50,110 bases of DNA from Chloroflexota bacterium (lineage in GTDB: Bacteria; Chloroflexota; Dormibacteria; Dormibacterales; Dormibacteraceae), in assembly GCA_005880795.1 (NCBI GenBank), contig VBGP01000036.1:1-50110 (forward strand). The letters are read 5' to 3'. Below are positions 39,045-48,368 of this stretch, piece by piece. The notes under the pieces are model-generated. The model was not told where the DNA came from and ran no database searches. It worked only from the letters and a program-made list of their open reading frames with translations. Position 1 is the first letter of the stretch, and each line of letters begins with the position of its first letter. Position numbers and translations under genes: made by a program.

Positions 39045-41435
39045 ATGGAGCGCGCCCAGGCGGTTGTGATCGGCGGCGGCATCACCGGCGCCAGCGTCGC
39101 CTATCACCTTGCCAGGTCCGGATGGCGCGACACGGTGCTCCTGGAGAAGGACGAGCTGACCAGCGGCTCGACCTGCCACGCGGCCGGCCTGGTGACCCAG
39201 TTCAACCCGTCGCCGACGATGATGCGGTTCCGCAGCTACAGCATCGAGCTGTACCAGGAGATCGGTGTTTTCGAGACGGTCGGCAGCCTCCGCTTTGCCT
39301 CGAGCAGGAACCAGCTGATGGAGCTGCAGCGGGGAGTCAGCCGGGCGCGAGGCATCGGCCTGGAGGTGGAGCTGGTCTCCGCCGCAGAGGCGGCGCGGCT
39401 TATGCCGGTGATCAGCCAGGACTCGCTCTATGGAGCGGTGTGGGTGCCGGGCGACGGCCACCTCGACCCGCACACCGCGACCCATGCGCTCGCGGCTGCC
39501 GCGCGCGAGCTCGGCGCGCAAATCCTCACGCATCGCCGGGTCACGGGTATCGAGCTTTCTGAGGCGGGCGCGGTCAAGGCGGTGGACACGACTGCCGGCC
39601 GGATCGAGGCCGAAGTTGTGGTCGTCGCTGGCGGCATCTGGGGTCCGCAGCTGGCGGCGATGGCGGGCGCGTTCGTCGTTTCGACGCCCGTCGACCATCA
39701 GCACGCCGCGCTGCTTGCCGTGCCCGGCCACGAGATGCCTCATGACATGCCGTGCTTCCGTGACCCCGACAACCTCGTTTACGGCAAGGCCGAGGCCGGC
39801 GGCATGGTGCTGGGCGGATACGAGGCCAACCCAATGGCACGCTGGATCGACGGCGTGCCCTGGGACCACGCCGGCACATCACTGCCGCCTGACCAGGCGA
39901 GGTTCGAGCCGCTGCTGGCGGGCGCTGCCCGACGCTTCCCCTTCGCGCACGAGGCGGGCATCGTCAAGCTCGTCTGTCACCCCGACGCGATGACTCCCGA
40001 CGCCGGGCCGCTGGTCGGTCCGGTGCCCGGAGTGCATGGCCTCTACATGGCGGCGGGACTCTCGCTGAACGGCTTCGGTGGAGCGGGCGGAATCGGACGA
40101 GCGATCGCGCAGCTTGTCACCGGAGGCGAGAGCGAGCTCGACCTTTATCCATACCGGCCGTGGCGCTTCGGCCCGGTGCATCGCGATTTCGCTTACGTCG
40201 CAGAGCTCGCACGCGAGGCGTACAAGTACTACTACTACCTTCGCTATCCCCTGGACTCCGACGAGTGGGGACGTCCAAAACGGACGAGCGCGCTGCATAC
40301 GCGAATGCAGGATCTGGGCGCGGTGTTCGGGGTCAAGCACGGCTGGGAGCGGCCTGACTATTTCGACCCTGCCCGCCCGTGGCGGCGCGCCGGCGCCGAC
40401 CAGCGGGGCTTCGGTTTCTCGCGTCCGCCGTACTTCGACCTCCTCGCGGAGGAGCACCGCGCGTTTCGAGAGCGCGTCGGGATAATCGATATGAGCTCCT
40501 TCGGCAAGGTCGAGATCACGGGGCCAGGCGCGCTGCCATTGCTGGAGAGGGTCGCCGGCAACCTCGTCGACCGCCCGCTGGGATCAGTCGTCTACACGCA
40601 GCTGCTCGAGAAGGACGGCGGAATCGCCGCCGATGTGACCGTCACGCGTATCGCGCCGGATCACTTCCGCCTGGTCACCGGAGCCGGTTACGTGAACAGC
40701 GATCTCGGATGGCTGCGCATGCAGGTCCGCGACGGCGATCCCGCCGTCGACCTGCGCGAATCCTCCGATGAGCTCTCGGTGATCGGCATGTGGGGACCGC
40801 GCACGCGCGAGGTCCTCGAACGCGTCACGCGCGATGACGTCTCCCAAGCCGGCTTTCCCTTCATGCACGCCCGCACGATCCGGATCGCCGGTTTCCCAGT
40901 GTTCGCTCAGCGCGTGACCTACGTCGGCGAGCTGGGGTGGGAGCTCTACGTCGAACCCACGGCGGCCGGACAGGTCTGGGACCGATTGTTGGACGCCGGG
41001 GTGGCCTTCGGAATCAGGCCCGGTGGTTACCGGGTCCTCGATTCGCTCCGCATGGAAAAGGGGTACCGCTACTACGGCGCCGACATGGGCTTGCTCGACA
41101 ACCCGTACGAGGCGGGCCTGGGTTTTTGCGTACAGCAGGCCAAGTGGAACTTCCTGCGAAACGCAATCCAGCGTAGGTTGCGTACGCTCGTGATCGGCGG
41201 CGAGGAATACCTGCCCGTTTATGGTGGGGAGGCGGTGCTCAGCGATGGTCGCGTGGTCGGCCGCCTGCGCAGCTGCGCCTACGGCTTCACCGTGAAGAAG
41301 AACCTCGCCTATTCGTATCTGCCGAGCGAGCTGCAGCCCGGCGCGCAGGTCGCGGTCGAAGTGTTCGGTCAGATGATCCCGGCCGCAGTGACGCACGACG
41401 CCGTGCTTACAAAACGTGCCCAGCTCGCAAGTTGA
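39045..41435 (+). CDS. Dimethylglycine/sarcosine dehydrogenase-like FAD and folate enzyme
   Basis: This 796-residue protein has the full DMGDH layout. The FAD-binding DAO domain runs from about 1 to 370 (VVIGGGITGASVAYHLARSG at the start), followed by a linker domain. The C-terminal half (about 440-790) is GCV_T-like and binds tetrahydrofolate: IIDMSSFGKVEITGPGAL, YVGELGWELYVEP, DSLRMEKGYRYYG. STCHAAGL contains the His that in DMGDH is covalently linked to FAD, though the usual Trp before it is Cys. Such enzymes demethylate N-methylglycines and pass one-carbon units to folate. The open frame upstream lies in the MFS gene. The substrate is inferred from family. Confidence 0.88.
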   Translation: MERAQAVVIGGGITGASVAYHLARSGWRDTVLLEKDELTSGSTCHAAGLVTQFNPSPTMMRFRSYSIELYQEIGVFETVGSLRFASSRNQLMELQRGVSRARGIGLEVELVSAAEAARLMPVISQDSLYGAVWVPGDGHLDPHTATHALAAAARELGAQILTHRRVTGIELSEAGAVKAVDTTAGRIEAEVVVVAGGIWGPQLAAMAGAFVVSTPVDHQHAALLAVPGHEMPHDMPCFRDPDNLVYGKAEAGGMVLGGYEANPMARWIDGVPWDHAGTSLPPDQARFEPLLAGAARRFPFAHEAGIVKLVCHPDAMTPDAGPLVGPVPGVHGLYMAAGLSLNGFGGAGGIGRAIAQLVTGGESELDLYPYRPWRFGPVHRDFAYVAELAREAYKYYYYLRYPLDSDEWGRPKRTSALHTRMQDLGAVFGVKHGWERPDYFDPARPWRRAGADQRGFGFSRPPYFDLLAEEHRAFRERVGIIDMSSFGKVEITGPGALPLLERVAGNLVDRPLGSVVYTQLLEKDGGIAADVTVTRIAPDHFRLVTGAGYVNSDLGWLRMQVRDGDPAVDLRESSDELSVIGMWGPRTREVLERVTRDDVSQAGFPFMHARTIRIAGFPVFAQRVTYVGELGWELYVEPTAAGQVWDRLLDAGVAFGIRPGGYRVLDSLRMEKGYRYYGADMGLLDNPYEAGLGFCVQQAKWNFLRNAIQRRLRTLVIGGEEYLPVYGGEAVLSDGRVVGRLRSCAYGFTVKKNLAYSYLPSELQPGAQVAVEVFGQMIPAAVTHDAVLTKRAQLAS

Positions 41436-42321
41436 CCAGGCCGTAAGCCGGGTCTCGCTGTGGAAAGACCGTGAGGTCAGGATCACGCCGCTGTCGGGCG
41501 GCCTGACGAACGAGAACTACCTCGTCGAGGTCGGCGGGCAGCGCTACGTGATGCGCCTGCCGGGCCAGTCGACTGAGCTGTTGTCGATTGATCGAGCAAA
41601 CGAGATCTACAACACCAAGGCGGCGGCGACCACCGGGATCGGCCCGAAAGTGCTGGAGCACGTCGCCGGCGTGGACGTGATGGTGCTGGAGTTCATCCCC
41701 GGCCCGACGATGTCGGCCAAGACGCTGCAGTCGAAACAGATGGCGGCGCGGATGGCACAGTCCTTCCACCGCCTGCACGCCGCGCCGCGATTCCTGCAGG
41801 ACTTCAACATGTTTCGCCTCATCGAGACCTACCTGGGGATCGTGGACGCACACGAGGTCGCGATCCCGCCCGACTATCGCGATTGGCTGCCCACGGTCGC
41901 TGAGATCGAGCGTGCGGTCAGCACCGGCGCCCTGCCTTTGGCCCCATGTCATAACGACCTGCTCTGCGAGAACTTCATCGACGACGGGACCGCGCTGCGC
42001 ATCGTGGACTATGAGCTCAGCGGCAACAACGACCCGTGCTTCGACCTCGGCAACACCGCGCAGGAGGCCGAGTTCGACCAGGAGCTGCGCGCGGCGCTGT
42101 GCGAGGCCTATTTCGGGACCGTTGATGGGCGCCAGCTGGCGCGGATGAACCTGTTCGCGCTCATGTCGGATGTCGGCTGGACGCTTTGGGGCGCGATCCA
42201 GTCGAAGATCTCCGAGGTCGACTTCGACTTTGCCGGCTACTACCGTGGCCGCTGGGATCGTGCCCTGGAGGTGCTCCGCTCAGGCGACCTGAAGCGCTGG
42301 ATGGGCCAAGCCGGCAATTGA
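41416..42321 (+). CDS. Choline/aminoglycoside kinase-like phosphotransferase
   Basis: This 301-residue protein is in the APH/choline kinase fold family. LSGGLTNENYLVEVGGQRYVMRL (about 26-49, described in part) is the nucleotide loop and lysine strand. LAPCHNDLLCENFI holds the catalytic Asp and Asn of the HxDxxxxN motif, and RIVDYELSGNNDPCFDLGN binds metal. The GTG start overlaps the flavoenzyme stop by 20 nt, so the two are coupled. LicA-type choline kinases are the closest pattern I recognise. Phosphorylation of choline, ethanolamine or a related amino-alcohol is inferred. Confidence 0.8.
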   Translation: MPSSQVDQAVSRVSLWKDREVRITPLSGGLTNENYLVEVGGQRYVMRLPGQSTELLSIDRANEIYNTKAAATTGIGPKVLEHVAGVDVMVLEFIPGPTMSAKTLQSKQMAARMAQSFHRLHAAPRFLQDFNMFRLIETYLGIVDAHEVAIPPDYRDWLPTVAEIERAVSTGALPLAPCHNDLLCENFIDDGTALRIVDYELSGNNDPCFDLGNTAQEAEFDQELRAALCEAYFGTVDGRQLARMNLFALMSDVGWTLWGAIQSKISEVDFDFAGYYRGRWDRALEVLRSGDLKRWMGQAGN

Positions 42322-42346
42322 CGGTGCACTCGAGTGGTGCTACGTT
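42318..42346 (+). promoter_or_regulatory. Promoter of the GntR gene with palindrome in the spacer
   Basis: TTGACG (42318-42323) and TACGTT (42341-42346) are 17 nt apart, a good vegetative promoter. The -35 overlaps the kinase stop codon. The spacer contains the perfect palindrome CACTCGAGTG (42327-42336), a likely repressor site, plausibly for the GntR protein itself. Nearby, CGGTCGC occurs four times (42361, 42401, 42413, 42424). Confidence 0.55.
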
Positions 42347-42387
42347 CCGCGCCGGTATATCGGTCGCATATCGCCAGTTTTGAATGG

Positions 42388-43056
42388 ATGGGGTCGATGG
42401 CGGTCGCCGAACCGGTCGCAATACGGTCGCAAAGCGAGGAGGCATACCAGCGCATCCTCGAGCGCATCGTCTGCCTGGAGATGCCGCCCGGTTCGGTGGT
42501 CAACGAGGCGCGGCTGCGCGAGGAGCTCAAGATCGGGCGGACCCCCATCCGGGAGGCCCTGCAGCGCCTGGCCCGGGAGAACCTGGTCCGCTCCATCCCG
42601 CACCGGGGTACCTTCGTCACGGACGTCAACATCACCGACCTGGCGAGGATCACAGAGGTCCGGGTGGTGCTCGAATCGCATGCCGCGCGGCTGGCCGCGG
42701 AGAAGCTCAGCGCTGTCGACCGGGACGCGATCGAGGAGCTCCTTGGGCTGGTCCGGCGAAGCTACGTCAACGATCCTCGCGACCTCATGCACCTCGATCA
42801 GCGGATTCATCGCACCGTGTATCGGGCGGCGCGAAACCCGTTCCTCGAAGCGACCCTGGAGCGCTACTTCAACCTGAGCTTGCGCCTGTGGTACCTGGTG
42901 CTTGACCGCGAGGTGCGCTTACGCGAAGCGGTGGGCGAGCACATCGAGCTGCTCCAGGCCTTGCTCGCCGGGAACGGAGACCGCGCCGAGGACATCATGC
43001 GACGACACGTGACAGGGTTCGAGCACGAGATCCGCAAAGTGCTCGTCGAGAGGTGA
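42388..43056 (+). CDS. GntR-family regulator, FadR (FCD) subfamily
   Basis: This 222-residue protein has an N-terminal winged helix (about 15-82; VVNEARLREELKIGRTPIRE is the recognition part, then HRGTFV for the wing). A C-terminal all-helical FCD domain follows, with metal- and ligand-binding residues in LDQRIHRTVYRAARN and VGEHIELLQALLAG. FCD regulators usually repress catabolic operons and respond to small carboxylates. Starts at 42388 or 42397 are both possible. It sits between the flavoenzyme-kinase genes and the permease-dehydrogenase genes, so it probably controls the whole cluster. It is followed 5 nt later by the phosphoesterase. Confidence 0.88.
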   Translation: MGSMAVAEPVAIRSQSEEAYQRILERIVCLEMPPGSVVNEARLREELKIGRTPIREALQRLARENLVRSIPHRGTFVTDVNITDLARITEVRVVLESHAARLAAEKLSAVDRDAIEELLGLVRRSYVNDPRDLMHLDQRIHRTVYRAARNPFLEATLERYFNLSLRLWYLVLDREVRLREAVGEHIELLQALLAGNGDRAEDIMRRHVTGFEHEIRKVLVER

Positions 43057-43061
43057 CAGAC

Positions 43062-43997
43062 ATGCCCAAGATCTTTTTCGCCACCGACCTGCACGGCTCC
43101 GAAGTGTGTTGGAAGAAGTTCCTGAACGCGGCCAAGTTCTATGAGGCGGACGTGCTCATCTGCGGCGGGGACATGACGGGCAAGGCGATCGTGCCGATCG
43201 TCTCGGAGAACGGCCACTACACCGTGGCGCTGGGGGGCGAGCGCGAGGCGGTGACGGCCGACCAGGTCGGTGAGGTCGAGGCCAACATTCGGCGCAAGGG
43301 TTACTACCCGCTCCGCATGAGCGTCGAGCGGCTGCATGAGCTGGACCAGGACCCCGCCAAGCGCGCCGAGTGCTTTCAGGAGGTGATGCTGGAGGGCGTC
43401 GACCGCTGGATGAAGATGGCCGCGGAGAAGCTTCGCGGTTCGGGCATCCGCTGCTTTGTCTGCCCGGGCAATGACGACGAGATGGAGGTGGACGAGGTTG
43501 TCCGGCGGTCGGAGATGGTCGAGCTTGGCGAAGGCCGCATCGTTGAGATCGATGGTTTCTCGATGATCTCGACTGGTTGGTCAAACCCGACGCCGTGGAA
43601 GACGCACCGGGAGGACTCGGAGGAGCAGCTCGGCGAGCGTATCGAGTCGATGGCCTCGCAGGTCTCCGACCCGTCCCACGCGATCTTCAACCTGCATTGC
43701 CCGCCCTACCGGTCGGGCCTCGACGAGGCGCCGGCCATCGACGCCGACCTCAAGCTGCTGCATGGCGGTCGGGCGCTGCGGCCGGTCGGCTCGACTGCTG
43801 TGCGTGAAGCCATCGAACGGCATCAGCCGCTGCTCTCGCTGCATGGGCACATCCACGAGAGCAAGGGCGCCGTGAAGATCGGCAAGACGCTTTCCATCAA
43901 TCCAGGCAGCGCCTACGAGGAGGGGATGCTCATGGGCGCGATCATCCAACTCGACGCGAAGAAAGGCGTCAAGAGCTATCAGCTGGTCAACGGATAA
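43062..43997 (+). CDS. Calcineurin-like metallophosphoesterase
   Basis: This 311-residue hydrolase has the standard two-metal site: DLHG near residue 9, GGDM near 36, the catalytic GNDDE near 140, the single His in FNLHCPPY, and LHGHIHES near 265. The closing NPGSAYEEG is also typical. The ATG at 43062 has AGAGG 8 nt upstream; a GTG at 43053 is an alternative. In a catabolic cluster with a kinase-like gene, it may remove phosphate from a phospho-intermediate or act on a nucleotide. The substrate cannot be deduced. Confidence 0.85.
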   Translation: MPKIFFATDLHGSEVCWKKFLNAAKFYEADVLICGGDMTGKAIVPIVSENGHYTVALGGEREAVTADQVGEVEANIRRKGYYPLRMSVERLHELDQDPAKRAECFQEVMLEGVDRWMKMAAEKLRGSGIRCFVCPGNDDEMEVDEVVRRSEMVELGEGRIVEIDGFSMISTGWSNPTPWKTHREDSEEQLGERIESMASQVSDPSHAIFNLHCPPYRSGLDEAPAIDADLKLLHGGRALRPVGSTAVREAIERHQPLLSLHGHIHESKGAVKIGKTLSINPGSAYEEGMLMGAIIQLDAKKGVKSYQLVNG

Positions 43998-44018
43998 AGA
44001 GTTAAGGAGGAAGCACAC

Positions 44019-45668
44019 ATGGCTGACACGACGTTGGGGACGGCTACCGGGACGAGGCCCGCGCTGTTCCTACGCAACGCGACCGGGCTGGTCAAGGCCT
44101 GGTCGACGTTCGACGCGTTCGTCTACTCGTTCTGGTCGGTGAACCTGATCACCCTCGGCCTTTACGGCATGTCTTACGTGTACTGGGTGCCGGACGGCCA
44201 GCTGCTCGCCGCGATCGTGGTTTTCGGAGTGCTCACGACCTTTCTAGTCGTCACGTACGCCATGTTGGTGAGCGTGATGCCGCGTACGGGCGGCGACTAT
44301 GCCTGGCAGAGCCGGGTCCTCGGCGGTGGTGCGGGTTTCGTCCTCTCCATCACCGGATGGTGGTTCACCCTCTTCCTCTGGGCGCCCATCTACGCCAACA
44401 TCCTGAACGTCCAGTTCTTCGAACCGCTCGCCTACACCCTGGGCTGGTCCGGTGTCGCATCGTTCTTTGCGAGCACGAACCATACAGGCGTGTTCGTCAG
44501 CTGCCTGATCGTCCTTGCTTTCGTCAGCGTCGTCGTGACGCTGGGCATGGAGACCTACGCCAGGATCCAGAAGATCTGCTTCTGGATCGGGATCGTGGGA
44601 CTGGTGGTCGTCTGCGGCTTGCTGCTGTTCGCGAGCCAGAGCGACTTCCAGGCCGCGTTCAACCGAGAGGCGACGAGCCTGTTTGGCGCTCCTGCCAATG
44701 CTTACCAGGCGACCATCGACGCGGGTACAAAGGCTGGCTACGCACCCCACGACTTTGGGTTCTTCTCTCTGGGCCCGATCTTCCTCGTCCTGCCGTTTCT
44801 CGCTTTCTATCTGCTCTGGCCCAACTGGGGGGCGACCCTCTACGGCGAGGTTCGGGGCGCCAAGGACATTCGCAAGCCGTTCTGGAGCATGTTCTTGGGC
44901 CTGTGGGTGACCGTCGGGATGGTTGCCCTTGTCGTGATCCTGATCGTCAAGACGATGGGCTGGCAGTTCTACAACGCAGCCAACGCGGCATGGTATGCAG
45001 GCACTGCTCCGGTCGGGACCTGGCCATATCCCGTGATGTTCGCGGGCTGGCTCGTCGACAACAAGCTGTTCCAGGCCCTGCTCATCATCGTCATGGGTCT
45101 GTGGTTCTTCGGGTGGGCAGGCACCCTGTTCCTGTCCTCGACCCGCGTGATCTTTGCCGCCGCCTTTGATCGCGTCCTGCCTTCGTGGGCGGCGAACATC
45201 TCCTCGAGGCGGCGCGTTCCGTATGGCTCACTCGCGCTCATGATCGCGCCGTCGATTGTCGTCAGCGCCATATGGGCGTACAAGCCCGACTTCCAGAGCG
45301 TGTTCCTGGACGCGACCGCCGTGCTGGCGCTGACCTTTTTCGCAACCGTGGTTGCAGCAGTCATCCTGCCGTGGCGGCGCAAGGATCTATACGAGGCGTC
45401 GCCGATCGCCCGATACAAGGTTGCGGGCGTGCCCGCAATCTCCATCGTTGGAGTGATCACAGGAGTGTTCCTGCTTTTCATGCTCTACCAGTGGTCGTTC
45501 AACCCCGACAACCTCTATGGAACAACGCTCCAAAAGACCCAGAGCTCGATGTGGTACTTCATCGCGACATATGTAGTGGCGGTGATCATCTACGTCGCGG
45601 CTCGCATCATTCGTAACCGGCAGGGCATCGACCTGCGCCGGATCCACCACGAAATCCCTGTTGAGTAG
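44019..45668 (+). CDS. APC-superfamily amino acid/amine permease
   Basis: This 549-residue protein has about twelve membrane helices. The first follows an N-terminal LVKAWSTFDAFVYSFWSVNL and the conserved PRTGGDYAWQSR of the APC family comes after helix 2. GWAGTLFLSSTRVIFAAAFD around residue 365 is the typical intracellular loop region. A strong AAGGAGG lies 7 nt before the ATG. A perfect terminator follows. Its place in the cluster suggests import of the amino acid or amine degraded here. Confidence 0.88.
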   Translation: MADTTLGTATGTRPALFLRNATGLVKAWSTFDAFVYSFWSVNLITLGLYGMSYVYWVPDGQLLAAIVVFGVLTTFLVVTYAMLVSVMPRTGGDYAWQSRVLGGGAGFVLSITGWWFTLFLWAPIYANILNVQFFEPLAYTLGWSGVASFFASTNHTGVFVSCLIVLAFVSVVVTLGMETYARIQKICFWIGIVGLVVVCGLLLFASQSDFQAAFNREATSLFGAPANAYQATIDAGTKAGYAPHDFGFFSLGPIFLVLPFLAFYLLWPNWGATLYGEVRGAKDIRKPFWSMFLGLWVTVGMVALVVILIVKTMGWQFYNAANAAWYAGTAPVGTWPYPVMFAGWLVDNKLFQALLIIVMGLWFFGWAGTLFLSSTRVIFAAAFDRVLPSWAANISSRRRVPYGSLALMIAPSIVVSAIWAYKPDFQSVFLDATAVLALTFFATVVAAVILPWRRKDLYEASPIARYKVAGVPAISIVGVITGVFLLFMLYQWSFNPDNLYGTTLQKTQSSMWYFIATYVVAVIIYVAARIIRNRQGIDLRRIHHEIPVE

Positions 45669-45677
45669 CATTGCGAT

Positions 45678-45709
45678 GGCCGCCGGGCGCAAGTCCGGCG
45701 GCCTTTTTT
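45678..45709 (+). terminator. Rho-independent terminator after the APC permease
   Basis: GGCCGCCGG (45678-45686) pairs perfectly with CCGGCGGCC (45695-45703) around a GCGCAAGT loop and is followed by six T (45704-45709). It is the clearest intrinsic terminator in the window. The next gene's ATG begins only 7 nt after the T-tract. Confidence 0.9.
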
Positions 45710-45715
45710 AGCCCC

Positions 45716-46900
45716 ATGCTGGAACGCACTCTCAGGACCTACCAGAGCCCGACCCGACTCGTGCAGCGCCTGGGCGCCATCCAGGAGCTCGGCAGCGAGG
45801 CGAGCCAGCTCGGCATGCGCCGGCCGCTGCTCGTCACCGATGCCGGCGTGAAGGCCGCCGGCCTGCTGGACGTCGCATTGGAATCCCTGCGCCGGTCTGA
45901 CGTGGAGCCCGTGGTCTTCGACAAGGTCCGCGCCAACCCTGGCGTCGAGCTGGTCGATGCAGGGGCGGCCGAATACCGCTCCCAGGGTTGCGACGGGCTG
46001 GTCGCGATCGGCGGCGGGAGCTCCATGGACACGGCCAAGGGAATCGGCGTGGTCGCCGCGCACGACGGCAGCATCGTCGAATACGAGTGGGGCCACAGTC
46101 CGATCAGTTCGCGAATCCCGCCGATGATCGCCGTGCCGACGACGGCCGGGACCGGAAGCGAGGTCACCTTGTGGGCGGTCATCACCGACCCGAAGCGAAA
46201 GATCAAGTTCAACGTCGGAGGCACCCCGAACATCGCGTCGTGGGTCGCCGTGATCGACCCCGAGCTCACGGTGAAGCTTCCACCGGCGGTCACGGCCGGC
46301 ACCGGGATGGACGCGCTTGCCCACGCGGTCGAGTGCTACACGATGTCGTATCACCAGCCGTTCACCGACGCGGTGGCTCTGCTGGCGATGGAGTACGTCG
46401 CGCGCTACCTGCGGGTTGCGTTCTCGCAGGCGAACAACCTCGAGGCGCGCTATCACATGAGCGCGGCGGCGATGCTCGCCGGCCTCGCTTACGGCACCGA
46501 CTCGGCGGGAGCCGCGCACGCAATGAGCCAGACCGCGGGCGGCGTGCACGACGCGCCCCACGGCGCCCTGACCGCGCGCCTGCTCGGCCCGGTGATGGAA
46601 TACAACTACGCGGGCGAGCCCGAAAGGTTCGCGCGCATGGCGGCCGCGTTCGGCCTCGACACCAGATATACGTCGACGTGGCAGGCGGCGGAGATGGCGG
46701 TCGATTACGTCCACCAGCTGACCGATGACGTCGAGATTCCCGGCCTCGAGGAGCTCGGCTTCAGCGAAGCCGAGATCCCGATGCTCGCTGACAAGGCATT
46801 CGCCGACCCCCAGACCATCGGCAACCCGCGCGACGTCGACGCCGCGGCATACCGACAGATCTACCAGCGTGCCTTTGACCTTGGAAAGAACGGAGCTTGA
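45716..46900 (+). CDS. Iron-containing (type III) alcohol dehydrogenase
   Basis: This 394-residue enzyme is a group III metal-dependent alcohol dehydrogenase. NAD binding is shown by IGGGSSMDTAKG (about 98-109) and TTAGTGSEV. Metal ligands are expected in GMDALAHAVECY and in APHGALTARLLGPVM. It pairs with an aldehyde dehydrogenase 1 nt downstream. In Bacillus, GbsB of this type oxidises choline to betaine aldehyde and GbsA, an aldehyde dehydrogenase, completes glycine betaine; a similar role fits here but is inferred. The ATG lacks a ribosome binding site and lies just after a terminator, so a leaderless or read-through message is implied. Confidence 0.88.
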   Translation: MLERTLRTYQSPTRLVQRLGAIQELGSEASQLGMRRPLLVTDAGVKAAGLLDVALESLRRSDVEPVVFDKVRANPGVELVDAGAAEYRSQGCDGLVAIGGGSSMDTAKGIGVVAAHDGSIVEYEWGHSPISSRIPPMIAVPTTAGTGSEVTLWAVITDPKRKIKFNVGGTPNIASWVAVIDPELTVKLPPAVTAGTGMDALAHAVECYTMSYHQPFTDAVALLAMEYVARYLRVAFSQANNLEARYHMSAAAMLAGLAYGTDSAGAAHAMSQTAGGVHDAPHGALTARLLGPVMEYNYAGEPERFARMAAAFGLDTRYTSTWQAAEMAVDYVHQLTDDVEIPGLEELGFSEAEIPMLADKAFADPQTIGNPRDVDAAAYRQIYQRAFDLGKNGA

Positions 46901-46901
46901 A

Positions 46902-48368
46902 ATGACCATCGATGTCGCGCGGTCGGTGAAAAAGATGTTTGTCGACGGTAACTGGGTCGAGTCGGAGAGCGGGCAGCTCTTTGACGCGGACAGTCCCGCT
47001 ACCGGCGAGATCATCGCCCAGGTCCCGAAGGGCACACGCGTCGATGCGCAACGCGCTGTAGAAGCCGCGCACAAAGCGCGTGGCGCGATGGCGAAGCTGA
47101 AAGGATTCGAGCGCTCGAAGCGGCTGCACAGGATCGCCGAGGCGATCGAGAAGCGCAGCGACGAGCTGGGCCGCCTGCTCACCCTCGACCAGGGCAAGCC
47201 GCTCAAGGCCGAGGCGATGGGCGAGGTGGCCGAGGCTGCCGAATACTTCCGCATCGCGGCCGAAGACCTGAAGCGTCTCGAGGGCCGCGTGCTGCCGAGC
47301 GCGAGCCCGACCAAGCTGGTCCTCGCGCGCCACTATCCGCGCGGCGTGTACGGGATCATCACGCCCTGGAACTGGCCGCTCACGATGGCGGCCGAGCTGA
47401 TCGCGCCCGCCCTTGCCGCCGGCAACACGGTGGTCTGGACGCCGGCGTCGTCCACCAGCGTCATCTCAGTCGCGCTGATGGAGTGCATGGCCGAGGCCGA
47501 CTTTCCGCCCGGCGTGGTGAACCTCGTCACCGGCCCGGGCGCCGAGGTTGGCGACGAGGTGGCCGGCCATCCGCTGGTCGATGGAGTTGGTTTCGTCGGC
47601 TCGACCGAGACCGGGGCATCGGTGGCGAAGCGCGCCGCGGGGAAGCATGTGATGCTCGAGCTCGGCGGAAACGGTCCCCAGGTCGTCTTCGCGGACGCCG
47701 ACATCGGGCGCGCCGTGGAAGGCGCCATCGTCGGCTGCTATCTCTGCGCGGGACAGAGCTGCACGGCCGGGGAGCGCATCCTCGTTCAGGAGCCGATCCG
47801 CGACGAGTTCGTGGCCCGCCTCGCCGACGCGGCGCGCGCGCTGCGCCTGGGCGATCCATTCGATGACGCCACGACGCTCGGTCCGCTGAACAACGAGGGC
47901 GTGGCGACCAAGATGGACGAGCACGTCGCCGACGCGCTGAAACGCGGCGCCAAGCTCGTCCTCGGCGGGGAGCGAGCGAAGGGTTTCCCGACGCGCCTCT
48001 ACTATCACGCCACGATCCTCGACGGCGTCGAGCCGGACATGCGCGTGAGCCGCGAGGAAACGTTCGGTCCGATCGCGCCGATCATCAAGTTCCGCGACGA
48101 GAAGCAGGCCCTGGAGCTCGCCAACGACTCGCCTTACGGCCTCCTCGGCGCCGTGTACACGAAAGACCTGTCCCGCGCGCTGCGTTTTGCCGACGGGCTG
48201 GACACCGGCTGGGTGAACATCAACGAGTCGACCAACTACTGGGAGGCGCACCTCCCCTTCGGCGGCCGCGCCGGCAAGAAGAGCGGCATCGGGCGGGTCG
48301 GCGGGCGATTCGCGCTGGAACAGATGACGGACCTCAAGACGATCGTGATCGAGATCTCGCCCGAGTGA
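46902..48368 (+). CDS. NAD(P)-dependent aldehyde dehydrogenase
   Basis: This 488-residue enzyme oxidises an aldehyde to its acid. Motifs are IITPWNWPL (about 148-156), the general-base Glu in LELGGNGPQ near 248, the nucleophile Cys in CAGQSCTAGER near 282, and EETFGPIAPI near 385. GGAG lies 7 nt before the ATG, and the alcohol dehydrogenase stop is 1 nt upstream. Betaine aldehyde or another amino-aldehyde is a plausible substrate given the neighbours. The family is broad, so this is not certain. Confidence 0.92.
   Translation: MTIDVARSVKKMFVDGNWVESESGQLFDADSPATGEIIAQVPKGTRVDAQRAVEAAHKARGAMAKLKGFERSKRLHRIAEAIEKRSDELGRLLTLDQGKPLKAEAMGEVAEAAEYFRIAAEDLKRLEGRVLPSASPTKLVLARHYPRGVYGIITPWNWPLTMAAELIAPALAAGNTVVWTPASSTSVISVALMECMAEADFPPGVVNLVTGPGAEVGDEVAGHPLVDGVGFVGSTETGASVAKRAAGKHVMLELGGNGPQVVFADADIGRAVEGAIVGCYLCAGQSCTAGERILVQEPIRDEFVARLADAARALRLGDPFDDATTLGPLNNEGVATKMDEHVADALKRGAKLVLGGERAKGFPTRLYYHATILDGVEPDMRVSREETFGPIAPIIKFRDEKQALELANDSPYGLLGAVYTKDLSRALRFADGLDTGWVNINESTNYWEAHLPFGGRAGKKSGIGRVGGRFALEQMTDLKTIVIEISPE

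Noticed and set aside
42401-42431. Closely spaced CGGTCGC units as a CRISPR or tandem-repeat array
   Set aside because: The units are only 7-8 nt long, irregularly spaced and inside the GntR coding sequence.
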